64,000 nt of DNA from Mesobacillus zeae (GCF_003570705.1 NZ_QWVT01000012.1:1-64000), one strand, 5' to 3'; counted from the first letter of the stretch, positions 48,868 through 59,735 are shown. Notes: generated by a model from the letters alone, not told the origin. Numbers and translations: made by a program.

Positions 48868-50484
48868 ATGAATGTATGGGAGCAAGTATATAATCCATTG
48901 AGTAACATTTGGTTGTCAGCTATAATAGCTGCCATTCCAATCCTCTTTTTTATTGTAATGCTGACAGTTTTTAAATTAAAAGGGTATATTGCAGGACTCT
49001 ACAGCATAATTGTAGCAGGAATTGTTGCAGTCTTTATTTATAAGATGCCTATTATTTTAGTTCTGATGTCTGCTGTATATGGCGCTTTAGCCGGTATATG
49101 GCCGGTAGCATCAATTGTGTTTGCTGCCATTTACCTTTATAAAATAACCGAAAAAACAGGCAAATTTGCAATTATAGAAAATAGTATATCTTCTATAACA
49201 GCCGACCAAAGATTGCAAGCTCTTATTGTTGCCTTTTCATTCGGAGCATTTTTGGAAGGAGCTGCAGGATTTGGAGCACCTGTTGCGATAACAGCAGCCA
49301 TTTTAGTAGGACTTGGATTTAGTCCTATATATGCAGCAAGTCTTTGTTTGATTTCAAACATTGCTGGGGGTGCATATGGAGCAATGGGTATTCCAGTAAC
49401 TGTCCCCTCACTCCTTACAGGTTTAGATGCTCTTGTTGTTGGAAGGTATACGGCATTAGTCATTCCCATATTAAGTATTGTAGTTGCATTCTTACTAATA
49501 TTTATCATTGATGGGTTGAAAGGGATTAGACAAACATTCCCGGCAGTTTTAGTCAGCGGTGTTTCATTTGCAATTACACAGGCAATGGTTCTAACTTTCT
49601 TAGGTGCAGAACTAGCAGACATCTTTGCTGCAATTGTGAGCTTAGTTGCACTAGCGCTTTTTTTACAGGTATGGAAACCGAAAGAGATTTTCCGTGTAAA
49701 TAAAGTGAAGACGGTTGATAGGCAGGTTAAGTACTCTTTTGGGAAAATTGCTTATGCTTGGATGCCTTTTGTATTTTTAACCCTATGTGTTACTTTGTTT
49801 AATTTACCATTTTTCAAAAATTTATTTATACCTGGCGGCCCTTTAGAAAAGTTAGTCTTATTGCTGCCCATTCCAGGATTAAACAACACAGTCATCAAAC
49901 ATGCACCAATAGTTCCACAAGATACACCATATGCTGCAGTATTTAAATTAGATTTATTTTCATCTACTACAACAGCAATTATCCTTACAATCATTTTCGC
50001 AAGCATTCTCTTTCGCTGCAGCAGTAAGTTACTGTTGGACACTACAAAAGAAACTGCAAAAGAATTATTGTCACCAGTCCTAACCATTTGTAGTGTACTT
50101 GCTTTTGCTTACATTTGTACTTACTCTGGTATGTCATCAACACTCGGTTTAGCATTTGCTTCAACAGGTGCAGTATTTCCATTATTCTCGCCAGTGCTAG
50201 GATGGTTAGGAGTATTTTTAACAGGCAGTGTTGTAAACAGCGGTTCCTTATTTGCGCCACTTCAATCTGTCACTGCTTCACAAATTGGCATAGCACCTGA
50301 AACAATGGTTGCTGTCAATGTAATGGGGGGTACAATGGCTAAAATGATTTCGCCTCAATCTATCGCTGTTGCAGCCGCAGCAGTTGGAATAGCAGGAAAA
50401 GAAAGTGAATTATTTAAAGTGACAATTAAATATAGCATAGGCTTACTTGTAATAATTGGAATAATCAGCTGGTTAATATTCTAA
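48868..50484 (+). CDS. lctP: L-lactate permease
   Basis: 538-aa LctP-family lactate/proton symporter with about twelve or more membrane helices. The conserved [17 protein letters not shown] lies near 125-141 and the C-terminal [19 protein letters not shown] near 480. I chose the ATG at 48868, after CTGGGAG; a TTG three codons earlier overlaps that site. It is followed by a broken ldh, the reverse order of B. subtilis ldh-lctP. Confidence 0.92.
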   Translation: MNVWEQVYNPLSNIWLSAIIAAIPILFFIVMLTVFKLKGYIAGLYSIIVAGIVAVFIYKMPIILVLMSAVYGALAGIWPVASIVFAAIYLYKITEKTGKFAIIENSISSITADQRLQALIVAFSFGAFLEGAAGFGAPVAITAAILVGLGFSPIYAASLCLISNIAGGAYGAMGIPVTVPSLLTGLDALVVGRYTALVIPILSIVVAFLLIFIIDGLKGIRQTFPAVLVSGVSFAITQAMVLTFLGAELADIFAAIVSLVALALFLQVWKPKEIFRVNKVKTVDRQVKYSFGKIAYAWMPFVFLTLCVTLFNLPFFKNLFIPGGPLEKLVLLLPIPGLNNTVIKHAPIVPQDTPYAAVFKLDLFSSTTTAIILTIIFASILFRCSSKLLLDTTKETAKELLSPVLTICSVLAFAYICTYSGMSSTLGLAFASTGAVFPLFSPVLGWLGVFLTGSVVNSGSLFAPLQSVTASQIGIAPETMVAVNVMGGTMAKMISPQSIAVAAAAVGIAGKESELFKVTIKYSIGLLVIIGIISWLIF

Positions 50485-50509
50485 ATTTTTTTCACTCAAA
50501 GGGAGATTT

Positions 50510-51457
<948 letters not shown>

Positions 51458-51542
51458 TTTAATGAATTGAAGTAAAGCCACTTTCAATTAAGTTAAGATA
51501 TACGATCACAGTATTACTAAAGGGGAAATTTATATTAGATAT

Positions 51543-51597
51543 AACCTCATTTAGATACATCACGGTGAACCGTATCATAAGTAAATGAGGTTTTTTT
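51543..51597 (+). repeat. att-like repeat, copy 3
   Basis: GAACCGTATCATAAGTAA (51567-51584) is identical to the rlmH copy and is followed by ATGAGGTTTTTTT. It is preceded by AACCTCATTTA (51543-51553) and ACGGT, inverted relative to the repeat. The 29-bp identity with a site 5.6 kb away inside rlmH cannot be explained by a terminator alone. Confidence 0.75.
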
Positions 51598-51630
51598 ACA
51601 CTAGGAATTAAAATACGGAGAATAGAAAAT

Positions 51631-51668
51631 AAGGAACCAGTTTAGGAGCTATTCTAAGCTGGTTCCTT
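51631..51668. terminator. Bidirectional terminator between ldh and brnQ
   Basis: AAGGAACCAG and CTGGTTCCTT pair with an inner TTAG/CTAA. On the minus strand it ends brnQ, with TTATTTTCT after it. Confidence 0.75.
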
Positions 51669-51675
51669 TCTTGGG

Positions 51676-53028
51676 TTATTGAACAGCAGTTTTTTTATCG
51701 CTCGATGGCCAAAAAAAACCGATAAACGCACCAACTAGAGCTGGTAAAATCCAGCCAAACCCAATATCGTAAAGTGGTAAATAATCCATGTAGAATAATT
51801 TAATGGATTCGAATAAGGGGAGAGACGCTCCTGGTAAACTGCCGACAAACGCGCTGTAACCGTCAAAGAAACTTACACAAAAAGTAAAGAATATTGTGGT
51901 TGCGTAAACACTCTGCTTATGGCCGAATAAAGATGAACAAAGGGCTAATAAGATCAGAACAATGGCTAAAGGATACATAAACATTAATACGGGTACCGCA
52001 TATTGAATGATATTGTTTAGACCGAAGTTGGCAATGAAAAATGACATAAGACATAGTACTAGAACGTACAATTTATAGCTTATTTTTGGAAATATATGAT
52101 TAAAAAACTCGCTGCAAGCCGTAATAAGTCCGATGCTCGTTTTTAAACAAGCTAGAACGATAATAATTGCTAATAAAATGGAGCCGAATGATCCGAAATA
52201 ATGCTGAGCCACTGCAGCAAAGATTAAACCGCCGTTATCGTATGTCCCGATGGCCGACACGCTCGATGCCCCCATATAGGTAATGAGTCCATAAATCAGC
52301 ATCATCAGTACCATGGCGAAAATGCCTGATTTCCAAGTGGTTTTCGCGATCTCTTTCGGATTGGTGATGCCTTGTCCCTTAATCGCCTGGATGACAACAA
52401 TGCCGAATGCGAGTGACGCAAGAGCATCCATCGTGTTATACCCTTCTTTAAAGCCCGTTATAAAGGCTAAGTCGCTATAGTCACCAGTTGGCTTACCGAA
52501 GTGCCCCATCGGTTTGACGATGGCAATGACAATTAAGATGAATAAAAACACTAAAAACGCAGGGGTTAAATATTTGCCGATATAGTCGATAATTTTTGCT
52601 GGATTCAAAGAGAAAAAATAGACGATGGCAAAAAACACTAAGCTAAAGAGCCCGAGATATAAACTGCCATGTACTGGATTGATATACGGTTCAAAACCGA
52701 CTACGAAAGGTACCGTTGCTGTCCGTGGAATCGCAAAAAACGGTCCAATGGTTAAGTAAAGTGCCACTGAGAAGACGACTCCAAATAGTGGATGGACTAG
52801 ACCTGCTAAATTACGTAATCCATTACTCCCAGATAAACCAAATGCTAAAATCCCCATGAAAGGCAGTCCGATTGCAGTTATAAGGAAGCCAATTAATGCC
52901 GGCCAAAAATTCGTGCCAGCGAGTTGCCCCATTTTAATCGGAAAAATTAAATTTCCCGCACCGAAGAACATTCCGAATAGCATCGTACCAATGATGGCAT
53001 AGGTAGAAAATGATATTTTTTGTTGCAT
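51676..53028 (-). CDS. brnQ: Branched-chain amino acid transporter BrnQ
   Basis: 450-aa LIVCS-family Na+ or H+ symporter for Leu, Ile and Val, with about twelve helices. MLFGMFFGAGNLIFPI near 20-35 and ACLKTSIGLITACSEFF near 305 are typical. The ATG at 53028 follows AAGGAGCACAAG; the frame starts further up at 53100 without a site. It is divergent from helD over a 190-bp gap in which I see no T-box. Confidence 0.9.
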   Translation of the reverse strand: MQQKISFSTYAIIGTMLFGMFFGAGNLIFPIKMGQLAGTNFWPALIGFLITAIGLPFMGILAFGLSGSNGLRNLAGLVHPLFGVVFSVALYLTIGPFFAIPRTATVPFVVGFEPYINPVHGSLYLGLFSLVFFAIVYFFSLNPAKIIDYIGKYLTPAFLVFLFILIVIAIVKPMGHFGKPTGDYSDLAFITGFKEGYNTMDALASLAFGIVVIQAIKGQGITNPKEIAKTTWKSGIFAMVLMMLIYGLITYMGASSVSAIGTYDNGGLIFAAVAQHYFGSFGSILLAIIIVLACLKTSIGLITACSEFFNHIFPKISYKLYVLVLCLMSFFIANFGLNNIIQYAVPVLMFMYPLAIVLILLALCSSLFGHKQSVYATTIFFTFCVSFFDGYSAFVGSLPGASLPLFESIKLFYMDYLPLYDIGFGWILPALVGAFIGFFWPSSDKKTAVQ

Positions 53029-53219
53029 ACTTGTGCTCCTTCTAGTTGTTTTGGACAAAAAAAATACACCTGCCAAATACATTGAAAAAAATGCAGACAC
53101 GTGGTAAATTTATATAGATATGCACAAACATTTTACTTAAGTGTATATTATCCCTATCTTAATTATACAGGATATTTATTCATTAGTCAACTCTTAAATT
53201 TTTTCGAGGAGTGAATGTT

Positions 53220-55568
53220 ATGAATGTAGATTTCCAACAAGAACAAAAACGATTGAATGGTGTCATGAAAGTAATTACAGAGCAAATACTTCAACTGGAA
53301 TCGGAAACGTCGGAGCTCCGAAACGAAGTGGTAAATATTCGCAAGCATTTTTGGGATGAAATCAAAGTGAATACAGATACATTTGATGATTTTCTAGAAA
53401 CTGTTATTAGCTTAAGACAAGAAGCACAAGCGTTGTCCGTCAGCCAAAGTACGCATAGTCGCGTAGCAAAGCGATTAGCTACGTTACGCCGCATGCAGAC
53501 AGTGCCTTATTTCGGACGAATTGATTTTCTTGAAGAGGGATATGCAGCGCAGGAACAAATCTATATTGGCATTTCTTCTCTTATGGATGCAAGTGGAGAG
53601 GACTTCCTCATTTATGATTGGAGAGCGCCGATTTCAAGCGTATACTATGATTACGAGCCAGGTGCTGCACAGTATACAACACCTGGGGGCAAGATTTACG
53701 GAAAGCTAGAGAAAAAGTGGCAATATGTTATTCGTGACGGTGAACTCCAATCTATGTTCGATACGAGCCTCACGATTGGTGATGATATTTTGCAACAGGT
53801 GCTCGGAAAAGGCACGGATAAGTATATGCAAAGTATCGTAGCAACTATTCAACAGGAGCAAAATCGTATTATTCGCCATGATCAAGGGCGTTTGCTTGTT
53901 GTGCATGGTGCAGCTGGCAGTGGTAAAACATCTGCAGCGCTTCAGAGAATAGCATTTTTATTATATAAATATCGTGATCGTTTAAAAGCGGACCAAATTA
54001 TATTATTTTCGCCGAACGCTATGTTTAATAGCTATGTTTCCAACGTGCTACCAGAGCTTGGTGAAGAAAATATGCAGCAGGTTACATTTCAGGAATATTT
54101 GGATCATCGTTTGAGTAAAGAATTCCAAATAGAAAATCCATTTGACCAATTGGAGTATGTGTTAACGGCAGCGAATACCTCTTCGTATGATGCAAGGGTT
54201 AAAGGTATCCAATTTAAAGCATCTGGTCGTTTTTTTGAGGTGATCAAATTATACAGAGAAGCATTAGAAAAATCAGACATGCTATTCAAAGATGTAAAGT
54301 TCAGAGGGAAAATAATAGTTTCGGCGCAACAATTAGCAGAGAAATTTTATAGTGGCGATATTTCATTCGACTTTCATAGCAGACTGGAAAAGCTAAAGGA
54401 TTGGCTAATGAATCAAATAAAAGAAATAGAAAAGATAGAACGTAGGCAGTCGTGGGTAGAGGAGGAAATCGAGCTACTTAGCAATGAGGCTTATCATAAA
54501 ATTCACAAGTATTTAGCGGAGAAAAATGGCTTTGAGCGAGAAGAGCTGGCTGATTATGAGATGGATCATGAAGCGCTTATTCGAGTAATCGTTCGCCAAA
54601 AATTGAAGCCATTAAGAAAACAAATTCAAGCGCTCGACTTTATTGATATAGAAGGGATATATAAGCAGCTTTTTGCAGACTTATTATTGATTCAACAGTG
54701 GTTAGAAGGAGAAGTACCTGAGGAGTGGGTAGAGATTTGCCAAGCTACACTTCAAATGCTAGAAGCGGGTAAACTGTATTATGAAGATGCGACGCCATTT
54801 TTATTGTTGCAGGAATTGATTCAAGGCTTTCAAACGAATCGTTCGATAAAGCATATCTTCATTGATGAAGCTCAGGATTATTCACCATTTCAATTTGAGT
54901 TTTTAAAGCGGTTGTTTCCTTCTGCAAAGATGACAGTACTAGGTGATTTTAATCAAGCCATTTTTGCCCATGCGAGTGAAGTAGTAGATTTCCAAGTTCT
55001 TAACCACTTATACGGAGAGGATCAAACAGAGGTAATCAACATAACGCGTAGTTATCGTTCGACGAAGCCGATTATCGAATTTACACGTAGTCTCATTGTG
55101 AATGGTGAAAAAATTATTCCATTTGAACGTGCTGGTGAGCTGCCAGTACTGACACAAGTGAAGAATCATACAGAATTGCACCGTTGCATTATGTCTAAAG
55201 TGGCGGCATTGCAAAGTCAAGGCTATAAAAGTATTGCGATCATTTGTAAATCAGCGGAGGAAAGTAAGGCCGCATTTGAGGCCTTGGCCAAAATCGACGA
55301 TATCAAGCTCTTGAAATATGGCTCAGCAGAATATGAACAAGGGGTTGTGGTTATCCCTTCTTATTTAGCAAAGGGGATCGAATTCGAAGCGGTCATTATT
55401 TATAATGTATCTGCGCAAATATATGGTGACGATAGCTTGCGTAGAATTTTATACACGGCCTGTACGAGAGCGATGCATGAACTGCAGCTTTATAGCGTAG
55501 GAAAACCGAGCCTATTTATGCAAAAGGCGTTGCAGGAAAATTTCATCTGTATTAAGTCGAATTTCTAA
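53220..55568 (+). CDS. helD: HelD-type RNA polymerase-recycling helicase
   Basis: 782-aa UvrD/SF1-like ATPase. The N-terminal coiled coil (about 1-90) reaches into RNA polymerase in known HelD proteins. Walker A is GAAGSGKT at 230-237, the helicase motif HIFIDEAQDYSPFQ lies near 545, and the C-terminal motifs are ITRSYRST and YTACTRAMHEL. HelD frees stalled RNA polymerase, and some homologues give rifampicin tolerance. The ATG at 53220 follows GAGGAG; a GTG three codons earlier is less likely. It is cargo of the third module. Confidence 0.88.
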   Translation: MNVDFQQEQKRLNGVMKVITEQILQLESETSELRNEVVNIRKHFWDEIKVNTDTFDDFLETVISLRQEAQALSVSQSTHSRVAKRLATLRRMQTVPYFGRIDFLEEGYAAQEQIYIGISSLMDASGEDFLIYDWRAPISSVYYDYEPGAAQYTTPGGKIYGKLEKKWQYVIRDGELQSMFDTSLTIGDDILQQVLGKGTDKYMQSIVATIQQEQNRIIRHDQGRLLVVHGAAGSGKTSAALQRIAFLLYKYRDRLKADQIILFSPNAMFNSYVSNVLPELGEENMQQVTFQEYLDHRLSKEFQIENPFDQLEYVLTAANTSSYDARVKGIQFKASGRFFEVIKLYREALEKSDMLFKDVKFRGKIIVSAQQLAEKFYSGDISFDFHSRLEKLKDWLMNQIKEIEKIERRQSWVEEEIELLSNEAYHKIHKYLAEKNGFEREELADYEMDHEALIRVIVRQKLKPLRKQIQALDFIDIEGIYKQLFADLLLIQQWLEGEVPEEWVEICQATLQMLEAGKLYYEDATPFLLLQELIQGFQTNRSIKHIFIDEAQDYSPFQFEFLKRLFPSAKMTVLGDFNQAIFAHASEVVDFQVLNHLYGEDQTEVINITRSYRSTKPIIEFTRSLIVNGEKIIPFERAGELPVLTQVKNHTELHRCIMSKVAALQSQGYKSIAIICKSAEESKAAFEALAKIDDIKLLKYGSAEYEQGVVVIPSYLAKGIEFEAVIIYNVSAQIYGDDSLRRILYTACTRAMHELQLYSVGKPSLFMQKALQENFICIKSNF

Positions 55569-55570
55569 TT

Positions 55571-55771
55571 TTGGGTATAGTGAAAAGAGTAAACAACAAA
55601 GAGAATAGGAGCGTTCATGATGCAAAAGAAGCCGATATGTATAAGATTTTAAAAGAATTATACATTAAGGTGGGTAAAGATTTAGAGGTAAATTATGCTA
55701 CAGAAGATAGTTTGGGCATATACGGAGTACAAGGAAATATGGTAGTTAGTGATGAGTGTATAGTGAAATAG
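55571..55771 (+). pseudogene. Small unrecognised frame, likely a gene fragment
   Basis: An open frame of up to 66 codons begins at a TTG three bases after helD. The middle part, MYKILKELYIKVGKDLEVNYA, looks protein-like, but the only good ribosome site (AGGAGCGTTC at 55607) leads to an ATG in another frame that stops after 11 codons. A frameshift in a small gene would explain this. No family recognised. Confidence 0.3.
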
Positions 55772-55780
55772 ACTTAAAAG

Positions 55781-55809
55781 TGAAGCACCATGTAGCTTCA
55801 TTTTTTTTT
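55781..55809 (+). terminator. Terminator after helD
   Basis: TGAAGC and GCTTCA pair around ACCATGTA, then nine T. Confidence 0.8.
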
Positions 55810-55904
55810 GTCCTCTTAAAGACAGACCATAAGAGCAAGAATGAGGACGAAATGGATTTCAATTACTTGTTAAAATGGGTCCAATAACATTAGGAGGAAA
55901 TAAA

Positions 55905-56675
55905 ATGAACAAGATTCAGAAATTCAATGAGTTGCATTCTTCAAAGGAAATATTATTTCTAGGAAACGCCTGGAATTTGCTTTCCGCCTTAACGCTTGAA
56001 AAAGCAGGTTTCAAAGCAATTGGTACGACCAGTTGGGGAATTGCTAACTCACTAGGATATGCAGATGGAGAATTGATTGATTTTGACAGACATTTAGAAA
56101 TCATCAAAACCATAGCAGGGAATGTGAAAATTCCTGTTTCCGCTGATATTGAAGCAGGCTATGGAGAAGATATCCAAACGATTGTTGATCATGTTTTAAA
56201 GACAGCTGATGTAGGGGTTGCAGGAATCAATATTGAGGATTCGTTTAAAAAACAAAAAGGATTAAAAGAGATAACTTGGCACTGTGAACTTTTAACAAAT
56301 ATCAGAGCAGCGTTAGATCATAATGGCTATAAAGATTTTTATATTAATGCCAGAATTGATACTTATTTACAAAAGCAAAATCCTCTATTTGAAACAATTG
56401 AACGAGCAAAAGCGTATGTTGAGAGTGGTGCAAGCGGGATTTTTGTTCCTGGTTTAATAGAGCATGATGAGATTAAAGAAATCACAATGGATGTAAGTGC
56501 TCCACTAAATGTATTGTCTTTACGTGGACTAACGAATTGTACTAAGCTTAAAGAATTAGGAGTGAGACGTTTTAGTTTTGGAAATGCCCTATCTGATAAG
56601 GTGATTGCTTATTTAGAAAAGAATGTTGGTGAATTAGTAGAGTTTATGGATACTTCCCATTTGTATGTGGACTAG
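55905..56675 (+). CDS. Isocitrate lyase / PEP mutase family protein
   Basis: 256-aa TIM-barrel protein of the isocitrate lyase-PEP mutase superfamily. It has PVSADIEAGYGED, which carries the metal-binding Asp/Glu cluster, then GINIEDS and INARIDTYL. The ATG at 55905 follows AGGAGG. Substrate is unknown; members cleave or rearrange 2-oxo acids and phosphonates. It lies just before the alkylation-repair genes. Confidence 0.85.
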   Translation: MNKIQKFNELHSSKEILFLGNAWNLLSALTLEKAGFKAIGTTSWGIANSLGYADGELIDFDRHLEIIKTIAGNVKIPVSADIEAGYGEDIQTIVDHVLKTADVGVAGINIEDSFKKQKGLKEITWHCELLTNIRAALDHNGYKDFYINARIDTYLQKQNPLFETIERAKAYVESGASGIFVPGLIEHDEIKEITMDVSAPLNVLSLRGLTNCTKLKELGVRRFSFGNALSDKVIAYLEKNVGELVEFMDTSHLYVD

Positions 56676-56704
56676 CACTAGTACAGAAAGGATAGTGGAG
56701 TGTC

Positions 56705-57274
56705 ATGGCTAATATCAATCTTTCATTCGAAGAGATGTGGGAGAAAATCATCGCGTGTGATCGTAAATATGATGGTCTATTTTTTACAGCAGTAAAAACA
56801 ACGAAAATATACTGCCGTCCTTCCTGCAGATCAAGAAAGCCGAAAAAAATGAATGTAGAATTTTACTATGATATCACTGAAGTTGAAAAAGCCGGTTTTC
56901 GCGCTTGCAAAAGATGTCAGCCAGAAGTTGAGCAATCCCCGCATATTGAGGTTGTTAGAAATGTCATTGCATTCCTAATCAATCGTTATAAGCAAAATTT
57001 GATATTAAAAGATATAGCCGATCAAGTAGGTTTAAGTCCCTTTTATTTGGAACGCTTATTTAAACAAGAAACTTCTGAGACTCCACGTACTTATTTAGAA
57101 AAAATACGCATCGATAAAGCAGCTCACCTTCTTAAAAGCACACCCTTGACGAACCTTGAGATTTGCTATGAGGTGGGATTCCAGAGCCCTTCCAATTTTT
57201 ATAAAGTGTTCCGAAGCTTAAAACACTGTTCACCTAGTGAATATCGAAAGGAGTACCTAAATGAATTGGATTGA
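56705..57274 (+). CDS. adaA: Methylphosphotriester-DNA methyltransferase/regulator AdaA
   Basis: 189-aa Ada-type regulator. The N-terminal Zn domain has Cys37, Cys41, Cys68 and Cys71 (YCRPSC ... CKRCQ); one Cys takes the methyl group from a phosphotriester, which turns the protein into an activator. The AraC HTH is C-terminal (ILKDIADQVGLSPFYLERLF). It overlaps alkA by 14 bases, so a methyl damage signal would switch on the whole adaA-alkA-ogt operon. Confidence 0.92.
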   Translation: MANINLSFEEMWEKIIACDRKYDGLFFTAVKTTKIYCRPSCRSRKPKKMNVEFYYDITEVEKAGFRACKRCQPEVEQSPHIEVVRNVIAFLINRYKQNLILKDIADQVGLSPFYLERLFKQETSETPRTYLEKIRIDKAAHLLKSTPLTNLEICYEVGFQSPSNFYKVFRSLKHCSPSEYRKEYLNELD

Positions 57275-58178
57275 TCATGAATCTTATATGGAAATTTATC
57301 CTCCTAAGGAATTTAATTTTAAAGAGTGTTTAATTTTTTTAGACAGGTCTAACCTGGAAGTGCTTCATCAAATTAAAGAGGGGTCTGTATATAAACTAAT
57401 AAAAGTTAAAGAATCTTTGATATTATGTAAGATTGGATTTATCAATAATGTCATAAAAGTTGAATTCCCAATAGGACCCCCATCCATTCATTTTCGCAAA
57501 AAAGCAGCAGAGTATATTTGGGAATGGTATGATTTGGATCAGGATTTAGGGGCATTTTATCAAGTAGCTAACCAGGATAAAGTTTTGAAGAATCTTGCTC
57601 ATAAATATTATGGGTTACGTATTATGTGTATTCCAGATTTATTTGAGGCGTTAGTGTGGGCGATTATGGGACAGCAAATTAATTTAACATTTGCTTACAC
57701 ATTAAAGAAACGCTTCGTCGAACAATTTGGCGAAAGTCTGACATTCGAAGGAGACACGTTTTGGTTATTCCCCTCATTTGAAAAAATAGCTTTAATAAAC
57801 GTAGATGATTTAAGGAAACTTCAATTTACTAGTAGGAAGGCAGAATATATTATTGACATTGCTAAGGCTATGATAAACGGCGAATTAACAAAAGAATTAT
57901 TGCTCCAGAAAAAAGATGATCAACAAATACAATGGTCATTAATGAGGATAAGAGGTATCGGACCATGGACAGCAGATTATGTGATGATGAAATGCCTGCA
58001 TTATACCTCTTCCTTCCCTGTTGCAGATGTCGGTCTTCATAATGCATTGAGGAATCTATTAGATCTTGAGAGGAAACCTACTATAGAAGAAATAGAAAAA
58101 TATGCGGCAGATTGGGAAGGTTGGCAGGCGTATGCTACCTATTATCTTTGGAGGTCCTTATATGACAAAAATATATAA
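57261..58178 (+). CDS. alkA: DNA-3-methyladenine glycosylase II (AlkA)
   Basis: 305-aa glycosylase that removes alkylated bases. The HhH-GPD fold has ALVWAIMGQQINLTFA near 130-145 and the hairpin LMRIRGIGPWTADYVMMK near 228-245. The catalytic Asp is D256 in FPVADVGLHNAL. The N-terminal AlkA domain is present. Overlaps adaA upstream and ogt downstream (17 bases). Confidence 0.93.
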   Translation: MNWIDHESYMEIYPPKEFNFKECLIFLDRSNLEVLHQIKEGSVYKLIKVKESLILCKIGFINNVIKVEFPIGPPSIHFRKKAAEYIWEWYDLDQDLGAFYQVANQDKVLKNLAHKYYGLRIMCIPDLFEALVWAIMGQQINLTFAYTLKKRFVEQFGESLTFEGDTFWLFPSFEKIALINVDDLRKLQFTSRKAEYIIDIAKAMINGELTKELLLQKKDDQQIQWSLMRIRGIGPWTADYVMMKCLHYTSSFPVADVGLHNALRNLLDLERKPTIEEIEKYAADWEGWQAYATYYLWRSLYDKNI

Positions 58179-58650
58179 ATTAGACTATGAATCACCGATT
58201 GGCGTGATAGAAATAATCGGTACTGATAAAGTGATCATTTCCATTATGTTCTCTGAGGAGAATAAAAAGGGGAATTTATTACATGCTGAAACTCCTCTGG
58301 TTTTAGTAGAATGCTATAACCAACTTGACGAATATTTTAAAGGAGATCGCCATGAATTTACATTCTCTTATCAATTTGAAGGGACTGACTTTCAAAAAAC
58401 TGTATGGGAAGCTTTAAAAGAAATCCCCTACGGGGAAACGGGATCTTATAAGGATATTGCCGTTTCCATTGGGAATGAAAAAGCTATCAGAGCTGTAGGG
58501 AGTGCGAATGGAAAAAACAAGTTAAGCATTGTCATTCCTTGTCACAGAGTAATCAGTTCAAATGGGAAATTAACTGGTTATGCAGGAGGTCTGTGGAGAA
58601 AAGAGTGGCTGCTTCAACATGAGAAATCTTGTAACAAGGAACATAAGTAA
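58162..58650 (+). CDS. ogt: Methylated-DNA--protein-cysteine methyltransferase (Ogt/AdaB)
   Basis: 162-aa suicide enzyme that repairs O6-methylguanine. The acceptor is C127 in the motif IPCHRV, and the DNA-binding HTH has GETGSYKDIA. The ATG at 58162 follows TTGGAGG within alkA; the longer frame from 58102 is spurious. Last gene of the repair operon. Confidence 0.93.
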   Translation: MTKIYKLDYESPIGVIEIIGTDKVIISIMFSEENKKGNLLHAETPLVLVECYNQLDEYFKGDRHEFTFSYQFEGTDFQKTVWEALKEIPYGETGSYKDIAVSIGNEKAIRAVGSANGKNKLSIVIPCHRVISSNGKLTGYAGGLWRKEWLLQHEKSCNKEHK

Positions 58651-58669
58651 ATTTTATGAACTCAAAAGT

Positions 58670-58721
58670 ACCTCATTTAGATACACTACGGAGAACCGTA
58701 TCACAAGTAAATGAGGTTTTT
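58670..58721 (+). repeat. att-like repeat, copy 4
   Basis: GAACCGTATCACAAGTAA (58693-58710) has one change from copy 1 and is followed by ATGAGGTTTTT. It is preceded by ACCTCATTTA (58670-58679) in inverse orientation. A weaker look-alike, CTTACCATAAGTGATGG, lies just past it (58741-58757). Confidence 0.7.
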
Positions 58722-58788
58722 CGATTAAAAAGAATGAAACCTTACCATAAGTGATGGCGAAAAATCGGTTTAAAGATAGGCTTTATGC

Positions 58789-58824
58789 AAAAAAGGCATT
58801 GTTCCGAAGAACAATACCTTTTTT
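58789..58824. terminator. Bidirectional terminator next to the gntP fragment
   Basis: AAAAAAGG and CCTTTTTT enclose ATTGTTC/GAACAAT with loop CGAA, with one mismatch. It would have ended gntP on the minus strand. Confidence 0.8.
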
Positions 58825-58829
58825 ATAAG

Positions 58830-59337
58830 TTATATAAACATATCCAGGATTAGGACACCAGCAAGTCCAACTAAAGAAATAATCGTTACCATGATAGACC
58901 ATGTTTTAATGGTTTTTCCAATGGTTAGGTTAAAGTATTCTTTGTAAATCCAGAAGCCTGCGTCATTCACGTGTGAGAAGGTAACACTTCCCGCACCAGC
59001 AGCTAGTACCATCAATTCTGGGCTTGCACCAGTTGAAGCGACAAGAGGTGCAGCAATACCAGCGGCTGTCATACCTGCTACTGTTGCAGAACCTACAGCA
59101 ATCCTTAGGATTGCTGCGATTAGCCAAGTTAGAAGCAGAGGTGAAAGAGTAGAGCCTGCCATAATGTCCGAAATATATTTGTCGATGTGGCTGTCAATGA
59201 GAATTTGTTTAAATGCACCGCCAGCAGCAATGATTAACAAGATCATCCCAATTCCGCTAACGGCTTCAGTAAGTGATTGCATAACTTCTGGCATTTTTTT
59301 ACCTAAATTTAGACCAAAGGTGCTAGAAGGATACTCA
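58830..59337 (-). pseudogene. C-terminal fragment of a GntP-family gluconate permease
   Basis: About 168 codons of the C-terminal part of a gluconate permease: STFGLNLGKKMPEVMQ, AAGGAFKQILIDSHI, VGSATVAGMTAAG and SVTFSHVNDAGFW. Homology stops upstream near 59337, where the sequence turns into a different gene on the other strand. The N-terminal two thirds are missing, so it cannot transport. Confidence 0.82.
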
Positions 59338-59679
59338 GCACGATGTGCGGCAAACTTTTTAAAAGAGAATGAAATTGAAAAACTTTACGAATATGTAAAG
59401 ATTGGCAGAAAGGGCACTAAAGAAGAAATTATGTCTGCCAATGAAAGTTTCCATAAAGCAAGTAATAATCCTGTCATGATTGATATCATAGATCGGATGC
59501 AGGCCATTATTTATCTGTTTAGAAAAACTGTTGTTATCTATAATCGTCCGCATCTTATTGATGAGCATGAAGAAATTTATAAGGCAATCAAGGCAAGAGA
59601 TGGGGAAAAGGCTGAAATCTTGATGAAAAAACATTTAGAAACTGACTTGAACTTTTATCTGCACGTAATGAGTAAATGA
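59338..59679 (+). pseudogene. C-terminal (FCD) fragment of a GntR-family regulator
   Basis: About 113 codons, beginning ARCAANFLKENEIEKL and including NESFHKASNNPVMIDII and a C-terminal helix with MKKHLETDLNFY, typical of the FCD ligand domain. No DNA-binding part precedes it. It meets the gntP fragment head to head at 59337, as if a deletion removed both 5' ends and their shared promoter region. Confidence 0.75.
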
Positions 59680-59735
59680 ATAGTAGCTTCAGCACACTAT
59701 TGATGGATCAAGATCATATTTAGATCCGTCGTACA

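Noticed and set aside
53029-53219. T-box leader for brnQ
   Set aside because: The gap is short and lacks the conserved T-box and specifier stem; nothing like TGGNACCGCG is present.
58630-58660. ogt 3' end GAACATAAGTAA resembling the att repeat
   Set aside because: It lacks CCGTAT and ATGAGG and has no inverted repeat; the shared part follows from a Lys-stop ending.
59164-59337. Start of the regulator frame at 59164
   Set aside because: This part is the antisense of the gntP fragment; regulator homology begins only at about 59338.
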